Shown here one piece after another: positions 1 to 6,714 of a DNA stretch of 15,423 bases. The stretch is from JACCYQ01 sp036675565 (GTDB lineage Bacteria > Bacteroidota > Bacteroidia > Chitinophagales > Chitinophagaceae), in NCBI GenBank assembly GCA_036675565.1, contig JAKFER010000133.1, positions 1-15,423 on the forward strand, read 5' to 3'. A model generated the notes under the pieces. It was not told where the DNA came from. It worked only from the letters and a program-made list of their open reading frames with translations, and ran no database searches. The stretch's first letter is position 1. Each line of letters begins with the position of its first letter. The translations under genes were made by a program, and so were the position numbers.

Positions 1-333
1 ATTCCAGATGATATTTTACCTCCTGAAAAAATGCAGGAGGTTTTATGGGATATGATCAGGGCAGATGAATTTCTGGTAAGTTATGTAATCAAGGATACAT
101 CAGTAAACAGGAAAGCAGAATCTTTAAACTTATATCAAAAGGTTTTTGATGTACACGATATTTCTAAAACAGCATTTGAAAAAAGTTTTAAATACTACCA
201 ACTGCATCCCGAAACGTTGCAACCAATTATGGATAGCCTGAACGCCCGTAAATCTGATCGGGAAAATAGTGAAACGCTCCCCTTAAAACCGGATATTCAG
301 AAGCCTGCACCTATGCGTATAAAAGCAGACTAA
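1..333 (+). CDS. DUF4296 domain protein, C-terminal part (5' end outside window)
   Basis: The frame is open from base 1, reading IPDDILPPEKMQEVLWDMIRAD, so this is the 3' part of a gene that starts before the window; the ATG at 31 is an internal Met. The Ile-Pro-x-x-Ile-x-Pro-x-x-Lys-Met opening followed by a D-M-x-x-A-D/E helix is typical of DUF4296, small Bacteroidota proteins usually predicted to be lipoproteins. Any lipobox would be upstream and is not visible. The last 25 residues are polar and proline-rich, a likely disordered tail. Function is unknown. The stop is TAA at 331-333. The next gene is 182 bases away on the same strand and is probably transcribed separately. Confidence 0.8.
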   Translation: MPDDILPPEKMQEVLWDMIRADEFLVSYVIKDTSVNRKAESLNLYQKVFDVHDISKTAFEKSFKYYQLHPETLQPIMDSLNARKSDRENSETLPLKPDIQKPAPMRIKAD

Positions 334-379
334 AGCGCAAATAAATAATCCCTTTACTTTTTATTACATTTACTATCAT

Positions 380-400
380 TTGTCAATATCAACTTGACAA
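380..400. promoter_or_regulatory. Short inverted repeat upstream of scoA
   Basis: TTGTCAA at 380-386 and TTGACAA at 394-400 are a perfect 7-bp inverted repeat with a 7-base spacer, in the 182-base AT-rich gap before scoA. The layout resembles a dyad operator, but it could be chance in AT-rich DNA. No clear TAnnTTTG box was seen in this gap. Confidence 0.25.
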
Positions 401-515
401 TCATATTTTATTCCAATAAAATAATACAGCCATTTTAATGATAATGAATAATTAATTTTTATTACTGAATGCCGCTTTGTTATTTTAAAAAAAGGATTAC
501 TAAAAATAATTAGAC

Positions 516-1217
516 ATGAATAAAACGGTGGCTAATGCCGATGAGGCTATTAAGGATATTAATAATGGTGCAGTGATCATGTTGGGTGGTTTTGGTTTGT
601 GTGGTATTCCTGAAAATGCTATCAATGCATTGGTAAAAAAAGGAGTTAAAGACCTCACTTGTATTTCGAATAATGCTGGTGTGGATGATTTCGGTTTGGG
701 ATTACTGTTAAAAACCCGCCAGATAAAAAAGATGATGAGTTCTTATGTAGGCGAAAATGCTGAATTTGAAAGACAATTATTAAATAATGAACTGGAAGTA
801 GATTTGATTCCACAAGGAACTTTAGCAACCCGGATTCAAATGGCCGGTATGGGTATTCCTGCTTTTTTTACTCCTGCCGGATATGGAACTGAAGTTGCAG
901 AAGGAAAAGAAAGCCGGGAATTCAACGGAAAAGTATACTTAATGGAACATGCTCTGCATGCGGATTTTGCCATTGTAAAAGCATGGAAAGGTGATCGGTT
1001 TGGTAATCTTATTTTCAGGAAGACTACACGTAATTTTTCAACATCAATGGCTAAAGCCGGCACTATTACGATTGCCGAAGTGGAGCATCTTGTTGATCCG
1101 GAAGAAATGGATCCGGACCAGGTTCATGTTCCGGGAATTTATGTTCACCGGATTTTCCAGGGAATGAATTATGAAAAAAGAATTGAAAAAGTAACAACAA
1201 GAATTGAAAAAAATTAA
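516..1217 (+). CDS. scoA: Succinyl-CoA:3-ketoacid CoA-transferase subunit A
   Basis: This is the alpha subunit of a family I CoA-transferase, which moves CoA from succinyl-CoA to acetoacetate (ketone body and acetoacetate use) in the cytoplasm. Residues 17-32 match the family signature, with N-N-G then a hydrophobic run and GGFGLCGIPE. The motif SYVGENAEFERQ (about 76-87) and the PAGYGTEVAEGKE segment (about 120-132) are also typical of the SCOT alpha subunit. At 233 residues it has the normal length. The catalytic glutamate lies in the B subunit, encoded 30 bases downstream, so the two genes form an operon. The start is the first ATG in frame; only a weak purine-rich stretch precedes it. Assignment to SCOT rather than AtoDA-type acetate CoA-transferase rests on overall resemblance. 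Confidence 0.93.
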   Translation: MNKTVANADEAIKDINNGAVIMLGGFGLCGIPENAINALVKKGVKDLTCISNNAGVDDFGLGLLLKTRQIKKMMSSYVGENAEFERQLLNNELEVDLIPQGTLATRIQMAGMGIPAFFTPAGYGTEVAEGKESREFNGKVYLMEHALHADFAIVKAWKGDRFGNLIFRKTTRNFSTSMAKAGTITIAEVEHLVDPEEMDPDQVHVPGIYVHRIFQGMNYEKRIEKVTTRIEKN

Positions 1218-1247
1218 AGATTACCAACAAACTTTAAATTGAATTCT

Positions 1248-1904
1248 ATGGCTTTGGATAAATATGGTATTGCTAAACGGATTGCACAGGAATTGCAGGA
1301 TGGAATGTATGTTAATTTAGGTATAGGCATACCAACTCTTGTCGCTAGTTATATTCCGGAAGGTATCAGCATTATGTTGCAAAGTGAAAATGGTATGTTA
1401 GGGATTGGTCCTTATCCCACCAAAGAAGAAGTGGATGCAGACCTGATCAATGCAGGAAAGGAAACGGTAACGGTTTTACCGGGTGGTGCTTTTTTTGACA
1501 GTGCGGAAAGTTTTGGGATGATCAGGGCTGGCAAAGTTGATCTCACCGTTTTAGGTGCAATGGAAGTAAGTGAGCAAGGTGATATTGCTAATTGGAAAAT
1601 TCCAGGCAAAATGGTTAAAGGAATGGGCGGTGCAATGGATCTTGTTGCCAGTGCAAAAAATATCATCGTTGCCATGATGCATACCAATCCCAAAGGAGAA
1701 TCTAAATTATTGCCCAAATGTACCTTGCCCTTAACCGGTGTAAAATGCATCAGGAAAATAGTCACGGACCTGGCCGTAATAGAAATAACACCTGCTGGCT
1801 TTAAGTTGCTGGAAAGAGCTCCCGGTATTACTGTTGATGAAATAAAATCAAAAACAGCCGGTAAATTAATAATTGAAGGGGAAATTCCTGAAATGAAAAT
1901 TTAA
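1248..1904 (+). CDS. scoB: Succinyl-CoA:3-ketoacid CoA-transferase subunit B
   Basis: This is the beta subunit of the same CoA-transferase. The signature LQSENGMLG is present at residues 44-52, and Glu47 is the expected catalytic residue that forms the glutamyl-CoA thioester. YVNLGIGIPT (21-30) and the GGAFFDS segment are other family hallmarks. The product is 218 residues, normal for the subunit. The ATG at 1248 is chosen over an in-frame TTG at 1239 because homologues start with MALDK-like sequence. Its stop overlaps the stop region of the convergent response regulator gene by 4 bases (1901-1904), so there is no room for a separate terminator. Confidence 0.94.
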   Translation: MALDKYGIAKRIAQELQDGMYVNLGIGIPTLVASYIPEGISIMLQSENGMLGIGPYPTKEEVDADLINAGKETVTVLPGGAFFDSAESFGMIRAGKVDLTVLGAMEVSEQGDIANWKIPGKMVKGMGGAMDLVASAKNIIVAMMHTNPKGESKLLPKCTLPLTGVKCIRKIVTDLAVIEITPAGFKLLERAPGITVDEIKSKTAGKLIIEGEIPEMKI

Positions 1905-2551
1905 TCAATCAGGTTATTTTTTACAGCAAAGAATACAAGACCTGCTGTATTCTTACTTCCAAATCTCTCCATTAAGCGGTCTTTGATTGCTTCTACGGTT
2001 CGTGGGCTGATTTCCATTTTTTTTGCAATTTCCTGTGCGGTAAATTCCATGCAAATAAAACGAAGTACATCTTTTTCCTTATCGCTCAATGTAATTTCAT
2101 TATTCAGACTTGGAACAACTTTTTGCCGGGCGTGAGATTTTTTCAGGAGAATGCGATTCACAAAATTATTGAGGTAGTAACCTTTTTCAAAAACTTCCAT
2201 AATAGCCCGTCTGATTTCCTGTGGCTCCGCATTTTTCAACAAATATCCATTAGCGCCATTTTCCATAAGGTGATAAACAAAACGTTCATCTTCATACATG
2301 CTAAGTACTATGATATGAATATTTGGATATAGCTTGCTTAATGCCTTGGTTGTTTCTATGCCATCTTTTGTAGGCATGCGCAGATCCATTAAAACCACAT
2401 CGGGTTGCGATGCACCAATCCCATTCAAAAGATCCTCACCATTTTCCGCTTCCTGTACAAATTTTATATTGGTAAATGGACGAAGTGAAAGAATGACTCC
2501 TTTTCTAAAAATTTTATGATCATCTGCAATTGCAACCTTTATACTTTCCAT
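1901..2551 (-). CDS. NarL/FixJ-family response regulator (RR1), partner of the adjacent kinase
   Basis: This is a two-component response regulator and transcription factor of 216 residues. The receiver domain (about 4-120) has the acidic pair in IADDHK, phospho-acceptor Asp56 in VLMDLRMP, Ser84 in IIVLSMY and Lys106 in GYLLKN, so all phosphorylation residues are intact. The C-terminal LuxR/GerE helix-turn-helix spans about 155-214, with the recognition-helix region SPRTVEAIKDRL. It is the last gene of a minus-strand operon, about 30 bases after the histidine kinase, and is therefore its likely cognate regulator. A GTG at 2560 would add three residues; ATG at 2551 fits the family better. Target genes are unknown. 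It is paralogous to the regulators at 4828 and 6715. Confidence 0.93.
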   Translation of the reverse strand: MESIKVAIADDHKIFRKGVILSLRPFTNIKFVQEAENGEDLLNGIGASQPDVVLMDLRMPTKDGIETTKALSKLYPNIHIIVLSMYEDERFVYHLMENGANGYLLKNAEPQEIRRAIMEVFEKGYYLNNFVNRILLKKSHARQKVVPSLNNEITLSDKEKDVLRFICMEFTAQEIAKKMEISPRTVEAIKDRLMERFGSKNTAGLVFFAVKNNLID

Positions 2552-2581
2552 AGTTTTCACATGAGGATCAAAGATAAAATT

Positions 2582-3415
2582 TTAATCATGATTATAGGGT
2601 TGGTCCTTTGGAATTTCAAGAGTTACCTTATAATAGGTTTGTGAAACATCTTTTTCAAAATTAATTGAGCCATGTGCCACTTTCAATCTGCTGCTGATAT
2701 TTTTCAAACCTAACCCAATATGACTTTTATTTAATTTATCGAAATCAGATTGAATAATTCCTCTTCCATCATGATGAATTCTTAAAAAAAATTTATCGCC
2801 ATGAGAGTTTTGTGTTAAATGAATAAAACTGGAACTACTGTGTTTTAAAATATTATTTATCAGTTCCTGGACCACCCTGAATACAATCAATTCTTTTTCC
2901 GGTTTCAGTCTCTCTTTATAGTCATGAAAGCGGCTGCTTGCATTGATACTTCCTGAACCGCTGATTTTTTGAAACAGGTCATTTACTGCTGATTCCAATC
3001 CAAAATTCTTTAAAGTGGGGGGCATCAGGCTATGACTGATATTCCTGACCAATTGTATAGTATCATCAAGGATCTGGCGTGCCTGGTAAATAGATTGAAG
3101 TTGGGTTGCCTTATCCTGGTTAACCAGGTTTTCGTTAAGGTATAAACGTGCGGTTGCTAATAAGGGGCCAGCATCATCATGTAAGTCAGCAGCAATCCGT
3201 TGACGTTCTTCTTCCTGTAAGCGAATGGATGCATTTAATAATACTTTTTGTTGTTCGTGCTCCATTTGCTGCAGTTTGGTCTGGTACCGGATCACTTTAC
3301 GTTGGTGAAAAATGATGAACATGATCAGCCCTATTGTAAGCACCAGCATTCCAAGCGTACCTATAAAGAGTACCATGGATATTCCGGATGAATTTGAGGC
3401 TTGCAATAAGAACAT
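2582..3415 (-). CDS. Sensor histidine kinase, HisKA_3 type, with no sensor domain
   Basis: This 277-residue kinase has about 12 N-terminal residues, one membrane segment (about 13-36), a coiled coil (about 40-75) and the kinase core. The dimerisation and phosphoacceptor motif EEERQRIAADLHDDAGPLL carries His79. The ATPase domain (about 170-270) has the N-box VVQELINNILKH (181-192), the G1 box HDGRGI (215-220) and the G2 box GLGLKNI (234-240). This arrangement is that of NarX/DesK-like kinases that signal to NarL-type regulators. There is no periplasmic, PAS or GAF domain, so the stimulus probably enters through another protein. The 7TM gene 34 bases upstream in the same operon is the obvious candidate (inference). 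The regulator gene follows after about 30 bases. Confidence 0.93.
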   Translation of the reverse strand: MFLLQASNSSGISMVLFIGTLGMLVLTIGLIMFIIFHQRKVIRYQTKLQQMEHEQQKVLLNASIRLQEEERQRIAADLHDDAGPLLATARLYLNENLVNQDKATQLQSIYQARQILDDTIQLVRNISHSLMPPTLKNFGLESAVNDLFQKISGSGSINASSRFHDYKERLKPEKELIVFRVVQELINNILKHSSSSFIHLTQNSHGDKFFLRIHHDGRGIIQSDFDKLNKSHIGLGLKNISSRLKVAHGSINFEKDVSQTYYKVTLEIPKDQPYNHD

Positions 3416-3449
3416 AGTGGTAGGTGGTGGTTAGTGGAAATAGTTTTGA

Positions 3450-4127
3450 TTAATTTATATCTAAATAAGGTAAAGTATCTTTTTGGTGTTTTACTCGTTG
3501 AGGTTCTCTTTTTACATGTATCCAGATACCCAATGCAAACAAGATATTCTTTAAAGCATAAAAAATATAGGTTAATGATAAGTATTTATTAAAAAGTTGG
3601 CGATCAACCTGGTCAGAAAAGATGTAAATAAAAAATGATCCCGCCAGATAGATAATCATACCTAAAACGATCCAGAAACGATAATCATTATAGATGAGAT
3701 CAGTAGTTGGCTCATTCATCCTTTCATACAAAAAATAAAAAGAAAAACTGAGAATGATTATAGTTTCTATTCCGATTGGAATGGTGTCGATTGTTTTGAT
3801 TTTAACAGTGACAGCATAAAATATTGAAAATAGCAAGTATAAAATTGAAATTACAACTATTGCTTTTTTTAACTTAAGATTTTTTAAGTTAATATAAATA
3901 AAAATTATAAATAGAAAATATTCAGAAAGGGTGGTAAAACTTACTAAGAAATGAGTCAAGGATTTCGGAAAAAATAGATTAACCTGAATTATTAATACTG
4001 AGAAGAGCGTATAAATTGCAAGAACCCATAAACTTGAATTATTCTTATTTTTTGAAAAATAAAAAATGAAAAAAAGTAAGGGAAGGGCGTCAGTTAGGGC
4101 GGCTGTATAAAATAAAAGGTTTTCTAT
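3450..4127 (-). CDS. Seven-transmembrane protein, probable sensor partner of the kinase; ATA start proposed
   Basis: This membrane protein has no recognised family. A canonical start exists only at TTG 3959 (169 residues), but the frame stays open 56 codons further upstream and encodes two more hydrophobic segments, ending at the start side with ENLLFYTAALTDALPLLFF. The frame is closed by TGA at 4140-4142, and the only plausible initiator after it is ATA at 4127-4125 (near-cognate of ATG). With the extension the protein is 225 residues with seven predicted membrane spans (about 4-24, 33-53, 58-80, 89-109, 114-135, 150-171, 184-205) and a basic cytosolic tail; without it only about five remain. 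A -7 box lies 17 bases upstream of the ATA. It is the first gene of the operon with the kinase and regulator. A sensory role is inferred from context only. Confidence 0.72.
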   Translation of the reverse strand: MENLLFYTAALTDALPLLFFIFYFSKNKNNSSLWVLAIYTLFSVLIIQVNLFFPKSLTHFLVSFTTLSEYFLFIIFIYINLKNLKLKKAIVVISILYLLFSIFYAVTVKIKTIDTIPIGIETIIILSFSFYFLYERMNEPTTDLIYNDYRFWIVLGMIIYLAGSFFIYIFSDQVDRQLFNKYLSLTYIFYALKNILFALGIWIHVKREPQRVKHQKDTLPYLDIN

Positions 4128-4165
4128 AGTTGGGTATTTTCACCAAATATAGAAAAACCTTTTAT
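4112..4165. repeat. Near-perfect inverted repeat over the start and promoter of the 7TM operon
   Basis: ATAAAAGGTTTTCTATA at 4112-4128 pairs with TATAGAAAAACCTTTTAT at 4148-4165. All 17 bases of the left arm are matched, with one extra A in the right arm, and the loop is 19 bases. The left arm holds the proposed ATA start codon and first codons of the 7TM gene; the right arm overlaps the TATATTTG promoter box. It may be an operator-like dyad or a hairpin in transcripts that begin upstream. Confidence 0.7.
4144..4151 (-). promoter_or_regulatory. -7 promoter box TATATTTG of the 7TM-kinase-regulator operon
   Basis: Read on the minus strand, the sequence TATATTTG matches the Bacteroidota -7 consensus TAnnTTTG. 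It would start transcription around 4137-4140, leaving a leader of roughly 10 bases before the proposed ATA start at 4127. No clear -33 TTTG was found at the right distance. Confidence 0.5.
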
Positions 4166-4786
4166 CTGTTAATAGTCTTTTGGAAAATTAATCGTTCCAG
4201 GTAAAAATTAATTCAATTTCTTCCTGTACTACTACCATGCGAGAATTCTTTTTCATAACCAAGTTTTTTTGATTGTCCAGAAATATTTCTAACATAAAAA
4301 TTGCCATTAATTGATTATTAATCAACGGGCTAACACATTGGTGGAAACCCTTAATAATGCCTCAAACCCTTTACAGTAGCGGTTATGAGAGTTTTTCGAG
4401 GTAAACCTACTTCCATAAAAAGGGTAATTACACGCAGCGAATTTAGTAAAAATACGATGGTTATTTACTCAAAATTTGAGATATGATTAATTTTTTTTGA
4501 TGAGTTTATGCACAGATGTGGACAACCATGTTGCGAAATTCAAAGGGGGAGTGCCTATTTTTAAAGCGCAACTATATAAAGATCCCCATTTTAAGGTCGA
4601 TAAACAATAATGCGAATTTTGAAGTTTGAGATTGTTCCAATAAATGTTTATTAGTATAATTATGAGTAGATAATTTACGATCAATGATTAGTAAAATTAC
4701 TATACTTCCTTTTTTATCTTATTTCTTTATTTGGTGAAAATGAATAACTTATTTTTATAAATATTAACATAGCACTACAAAATGCG
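4166..4786. other. Long intergenic region between divergent signalling operons
   Basis: This stretch of about 620 bases holds no recognisable gene. It contains a perfect 7+1+7 palindrome TTGATTATTAATCAA (4311-4325), a 6+1+6 palindrome CTCAAAATTTGAG (4468-4480), and two DnaA-box-like sequences in inverted orientation (4506-4525). It also holds a 39-codon minus-strand reading frame (4188-4307) with modestly protein-like sequence, and the direct repeat AAACCCTT near 4347 and 4365. A 65-codon minus-strand frame at 4487-4684 has no family features and looks spurious. Confidence 0.5.
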
Positions 4787-4794
4787 TACTTTTG
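4787..4794 (+). promoter_or_regulatory. -7 promoter box TACTTTTG upstream of response regulator RR2
   Basis: The sequence TACTTTTG matches TAnnTTTG and lies 33 bases before the ATG at 4828, giving an expected leader of about 25-30 bases. No convincing -33 motif was seen. Confidence 0.5.
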
Positions 4795-4827
4795 CTCGAT
4801 TTTAGACCTGCATAAACCAAATTAACT

Positions 4828-5487
4828 ATGAGTGCCCAGCAAATTATTAAAGTAGCTATTGCAGATGACCATAAAATTTTTCGGGATGGGATCCGTATGG
4901 CTTTAAAAGATAGGAATTATCTTAAAATTTTGTGGGAGGCTGAAGATGGCAAAGATGTCATGCATAAGCTGCAGATAAAGCAACCTGATGTATTATTAAT
5001 GGATATACGGATGCCTGAAATGGATGGGATTAATGCTATTGGTTTAATCAGAAAAGAATACGAAGAAGTAAAAATAATTGTCCTGACGATGTATGATGAC
5101 CAGGAAATGATTACAAAGATGATGGAAATGGGTGCAAACGCATACCTCACTAAAACAACTGATCCGGATGAGATTTACCAGGCTATCTTAACTTGTGTAA
5201 ATGATGATTTTTATTTTAACGACCTGGTGAACAAAGCCGTGTTATTAAAATTGCAGAGTAAAAAATCAGTTCGTCAATTTTATCCCAATCCAATCAAATT
5301 TTCTGAAAAAGAAGTAAAAATTTTAAAACTGATCTCAGAAGATAAAACCACGGAAGAAATCTCTAAAGAAGTTTTTTTAAGTCCCCGCACCATAGAAACC
5401 ATTCGGCAGAACATGAAACAAAAAGTGGGGGCAAAAACGATTGCTGGTTTGGTTATGTACGCTTCCCGCAACAAAATAATCAATTAA
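4828..5487 (+). CDS. NarL/FixJ-family response regulator (RR2), orphan
   Basis: This 219-residue regulator has an intact receiver domain: acidic pair in IADDHK (13-14), phospho-acceptor Asp59 in VLLMDIRMP, Thr87 in IIVLTMY and Lys109 in AYLTKT. The LuxR-type helix-turn-helix covers about 157-217, with SPRTIETIRQNM as the recognition region. No kinase gene adjoins it; the nearest is the HisKA_3 kinase about 1.4 kb away in the divergent operon. A SAM methyltransferase gene starts 32 bases after its stop and is probably cotranscribed. It closely resembles the regulator at 6715 (both end in an AGLVMYA segment), which suggests duplication. No Shine-Dalgarno sequence precedes the ATG. Confidence 0.93.
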   Translation: MSAQQIIKVAIADDHKIFRDGIRMALKDRNYLKILWEAEDGKDVMHKLQIKQPDVLLMDIRMPEMDGINAIGLIRKEYEEVKIIVLTMYDDQEMITKMMEMGANAYLTKTTDPDEIYQAILTCVNDDFYFNDLVNKAVLLKLQSKKSVRQFYPNPIKFSEKEVKILKLISEDKTTEEISKEVFLSPRTIETIRQNMKQKVGAKTIAGLVMYASRNKIIN

Positions 5488-5519
5488 GTACACTTTACTT
5501 TTTAAATAACGCTTAATAG

Positions 5520-6287
5520 ATGGATCATACCGATGTTTCAAATGTAAATGATATTTATTTTAATGGTATTTACAAAGACATCTGGAAATCACTCATTCCC
5601 CAAAAGTTGACTGATGATGAGGTCTCATTCATGATGAAATGCGCCAACCTGCAACCTGGCTCACAAGTTCTGGATATGATGTGTGGATTTGGGAGACATG
5701 CTATTGGCCTGGCTCGTAATGGCTGTCATATAACTGCTGTCGATAACCTGGACACATATATTAATGAATTAACGACAATATCAGCTGAAGAACGGTTACC
5801 TATTGAATGTATTCAGCAACATGTTCTGGATTTTAAATCACCCCTTCAATTTGACCTGGCCATTTGTATGGGTAACAGTTTAAATTTTTTTGATAGAGCT
5901 GATTCATTAAAATTACTTAGTCTTATAAACCAACATTTGAAAATTGGTGGAAAATTATTAATTAATTCCTGGTCAATTGCAGAAATAGTAATTAAAGATT
6001 TTATTGCCGATCATACCGGAAAAAAAGATGATATAATAATTGAAACCCAAAGTGAATACTTGTTTCAACCTACCCGGATAGAAACAACCAATGTTTTTAC
6101 ACTTCCCAATGGAACGAAAGAAGAAAAGAAAGCAATCGATTTTGTATTCAGTTTTGCTGAAATGGAAGCTATGTTAGCTGAAACAGGTTATAGGCTGGTT
6201 TCAGCGGAAAGCATTCCCGGAAGAAAAAAATTTACGCTTGGGGATCCCCGAATTTACATGGTAGCTGAAAAAGTATCATTAAGTTAG
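5520..6287 (+). CDS. Class I SAM-dependent methyltransferase
   Basis: This 255-residue cytosolic protein has the Rossmann-fold methyltransferase signature. Motif I is VLDMMCGFGRHAIGLARNG (50-68), the acidic ribose-binding position is Asp75 in ITAVDNLD, and motif IV is FDLAICMGNSLNFF (111-124). The C-terminal part (about 150-250) resembles the extra domain of small-molecule methyltransferases of the Methyltransf_25 group. The substrate cannot be told from sequence. It lies 32 bases after RR2 and is probably in the same operon, so it may be part of that regulator's output (inference). Its TAG stop is followed directly by an ATG of a 28-codon frame. No terminator was seen after it. Confidence 0.88.
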   Translation: MDHTDVSNVNDIYFNGIYKDIWKSLIPQKLTDDEVSFMMKCANLQPGSQVLDMMCGFGRHAIGLARNGCHITAVDNLDTYINELTTISAEERLPIECIQQHVLDFKSPLQFDLAICMGNSLNFFDRADSLKLLSLINQHLKIGGKLLINSWSIAEIVIKDFIADHTGKKDDIIIETQSEYLFQPTRIETTNVFTLPNGTKEEKKAIDFVFSFAEMEAMLAETGYRLVSAESIPGRKKFTLGDPRIYMVAEKVSLS

Positions 6288-6374
6288 ATGCAAAACTGCT
6301 TCAAAAGGGCAAGGAAAAACAATAATAAAATATTTGGCTTCAAGGATGACTGGAAATTAAAAACGGGCGTATAA
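6288..6374 (+). CDS. Possible 28-residue basic peptide abutting the methyltransferase
   Basis: An ATG directly follows the methyltransferase TAG and opens a 28-codon frame rich in Lys, Arg and Asn (it begins MQNCFKRARKNNNK). Stop-start abutment would allow reinitiation. A frame this short is expected by chance in AT-rich DNA and no family is recognised, so this is only a candidate. Confidence 0.15.
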   Translation: MQNCFKRARKNNNKIFGFKDDWKLKTGV

Positions 6375-6714
6375 AAATTGATTTTGATAAATCTAATTTT
6401 AAGTCCTAAAGGTATTGGCAGGACATATTATGTACAATAGAAGTTATTCCCCATTTTCATTTTATGGTTTTTACCTATTTACTTAGTAAATCAACCCATT
6501 TGCAAAGGAAATTTTTATCTGCACTATCGTACATTTACGTAACTACTGTAATTTGCCGGTAGATTCCGAATCTGGTAAATCAAGTATTAGTACTATAGGG
6601 AATCATGCAGAATTTTACCAATTTGCAGCCAGAATTTTTCATTTTCCCCGGGTATAAACACTAAAATGTATAAAAGTTACGTTCCTGTGGAGTATAAAAT
6701 CAAAACATCCTCTT
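6375..6714. other. Intergenic region upstream of response regulator RR3
   Basis: About 340 bases with no recognisable gene. It contains a perfect 7+1+7 palindrome, ATTTACTTAGTAAAT (6477-6491). A stretch at 6521-6537 (GCACTATCGTACATTTA) partly resembles the RR2 promoter area, but its -7-like box TACATTTA lacks the final G and lies 178 bases from the ATG. No good promoter or terminator was identified. Confidence 0.4.

Noticed and set aside
394..422. E. coli-like promoter TTGACA-17 bases-TAAAAT before scoA
   Set aside because: The match is good, but the main sigma factor of Bacteroidota recognises TTTG/TAnnTTTG rather than this pair, and TTGACA is also part of the 380-400 dyad. Probably chance in AT-rich DNA.
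1412..1765. Antisense open frame inside scoB, and similar long antisense frames inside mqnB and fabD
   Set aside because: These mirror strongly conserved coding sequences on the other strand and show no family features.
4487..4684. 65-codon minus-strand reading frame in the long gap
   Set aside because: Composition looks like translated AT-rich noise, there is no recognisable motif, and no promoter or start context.
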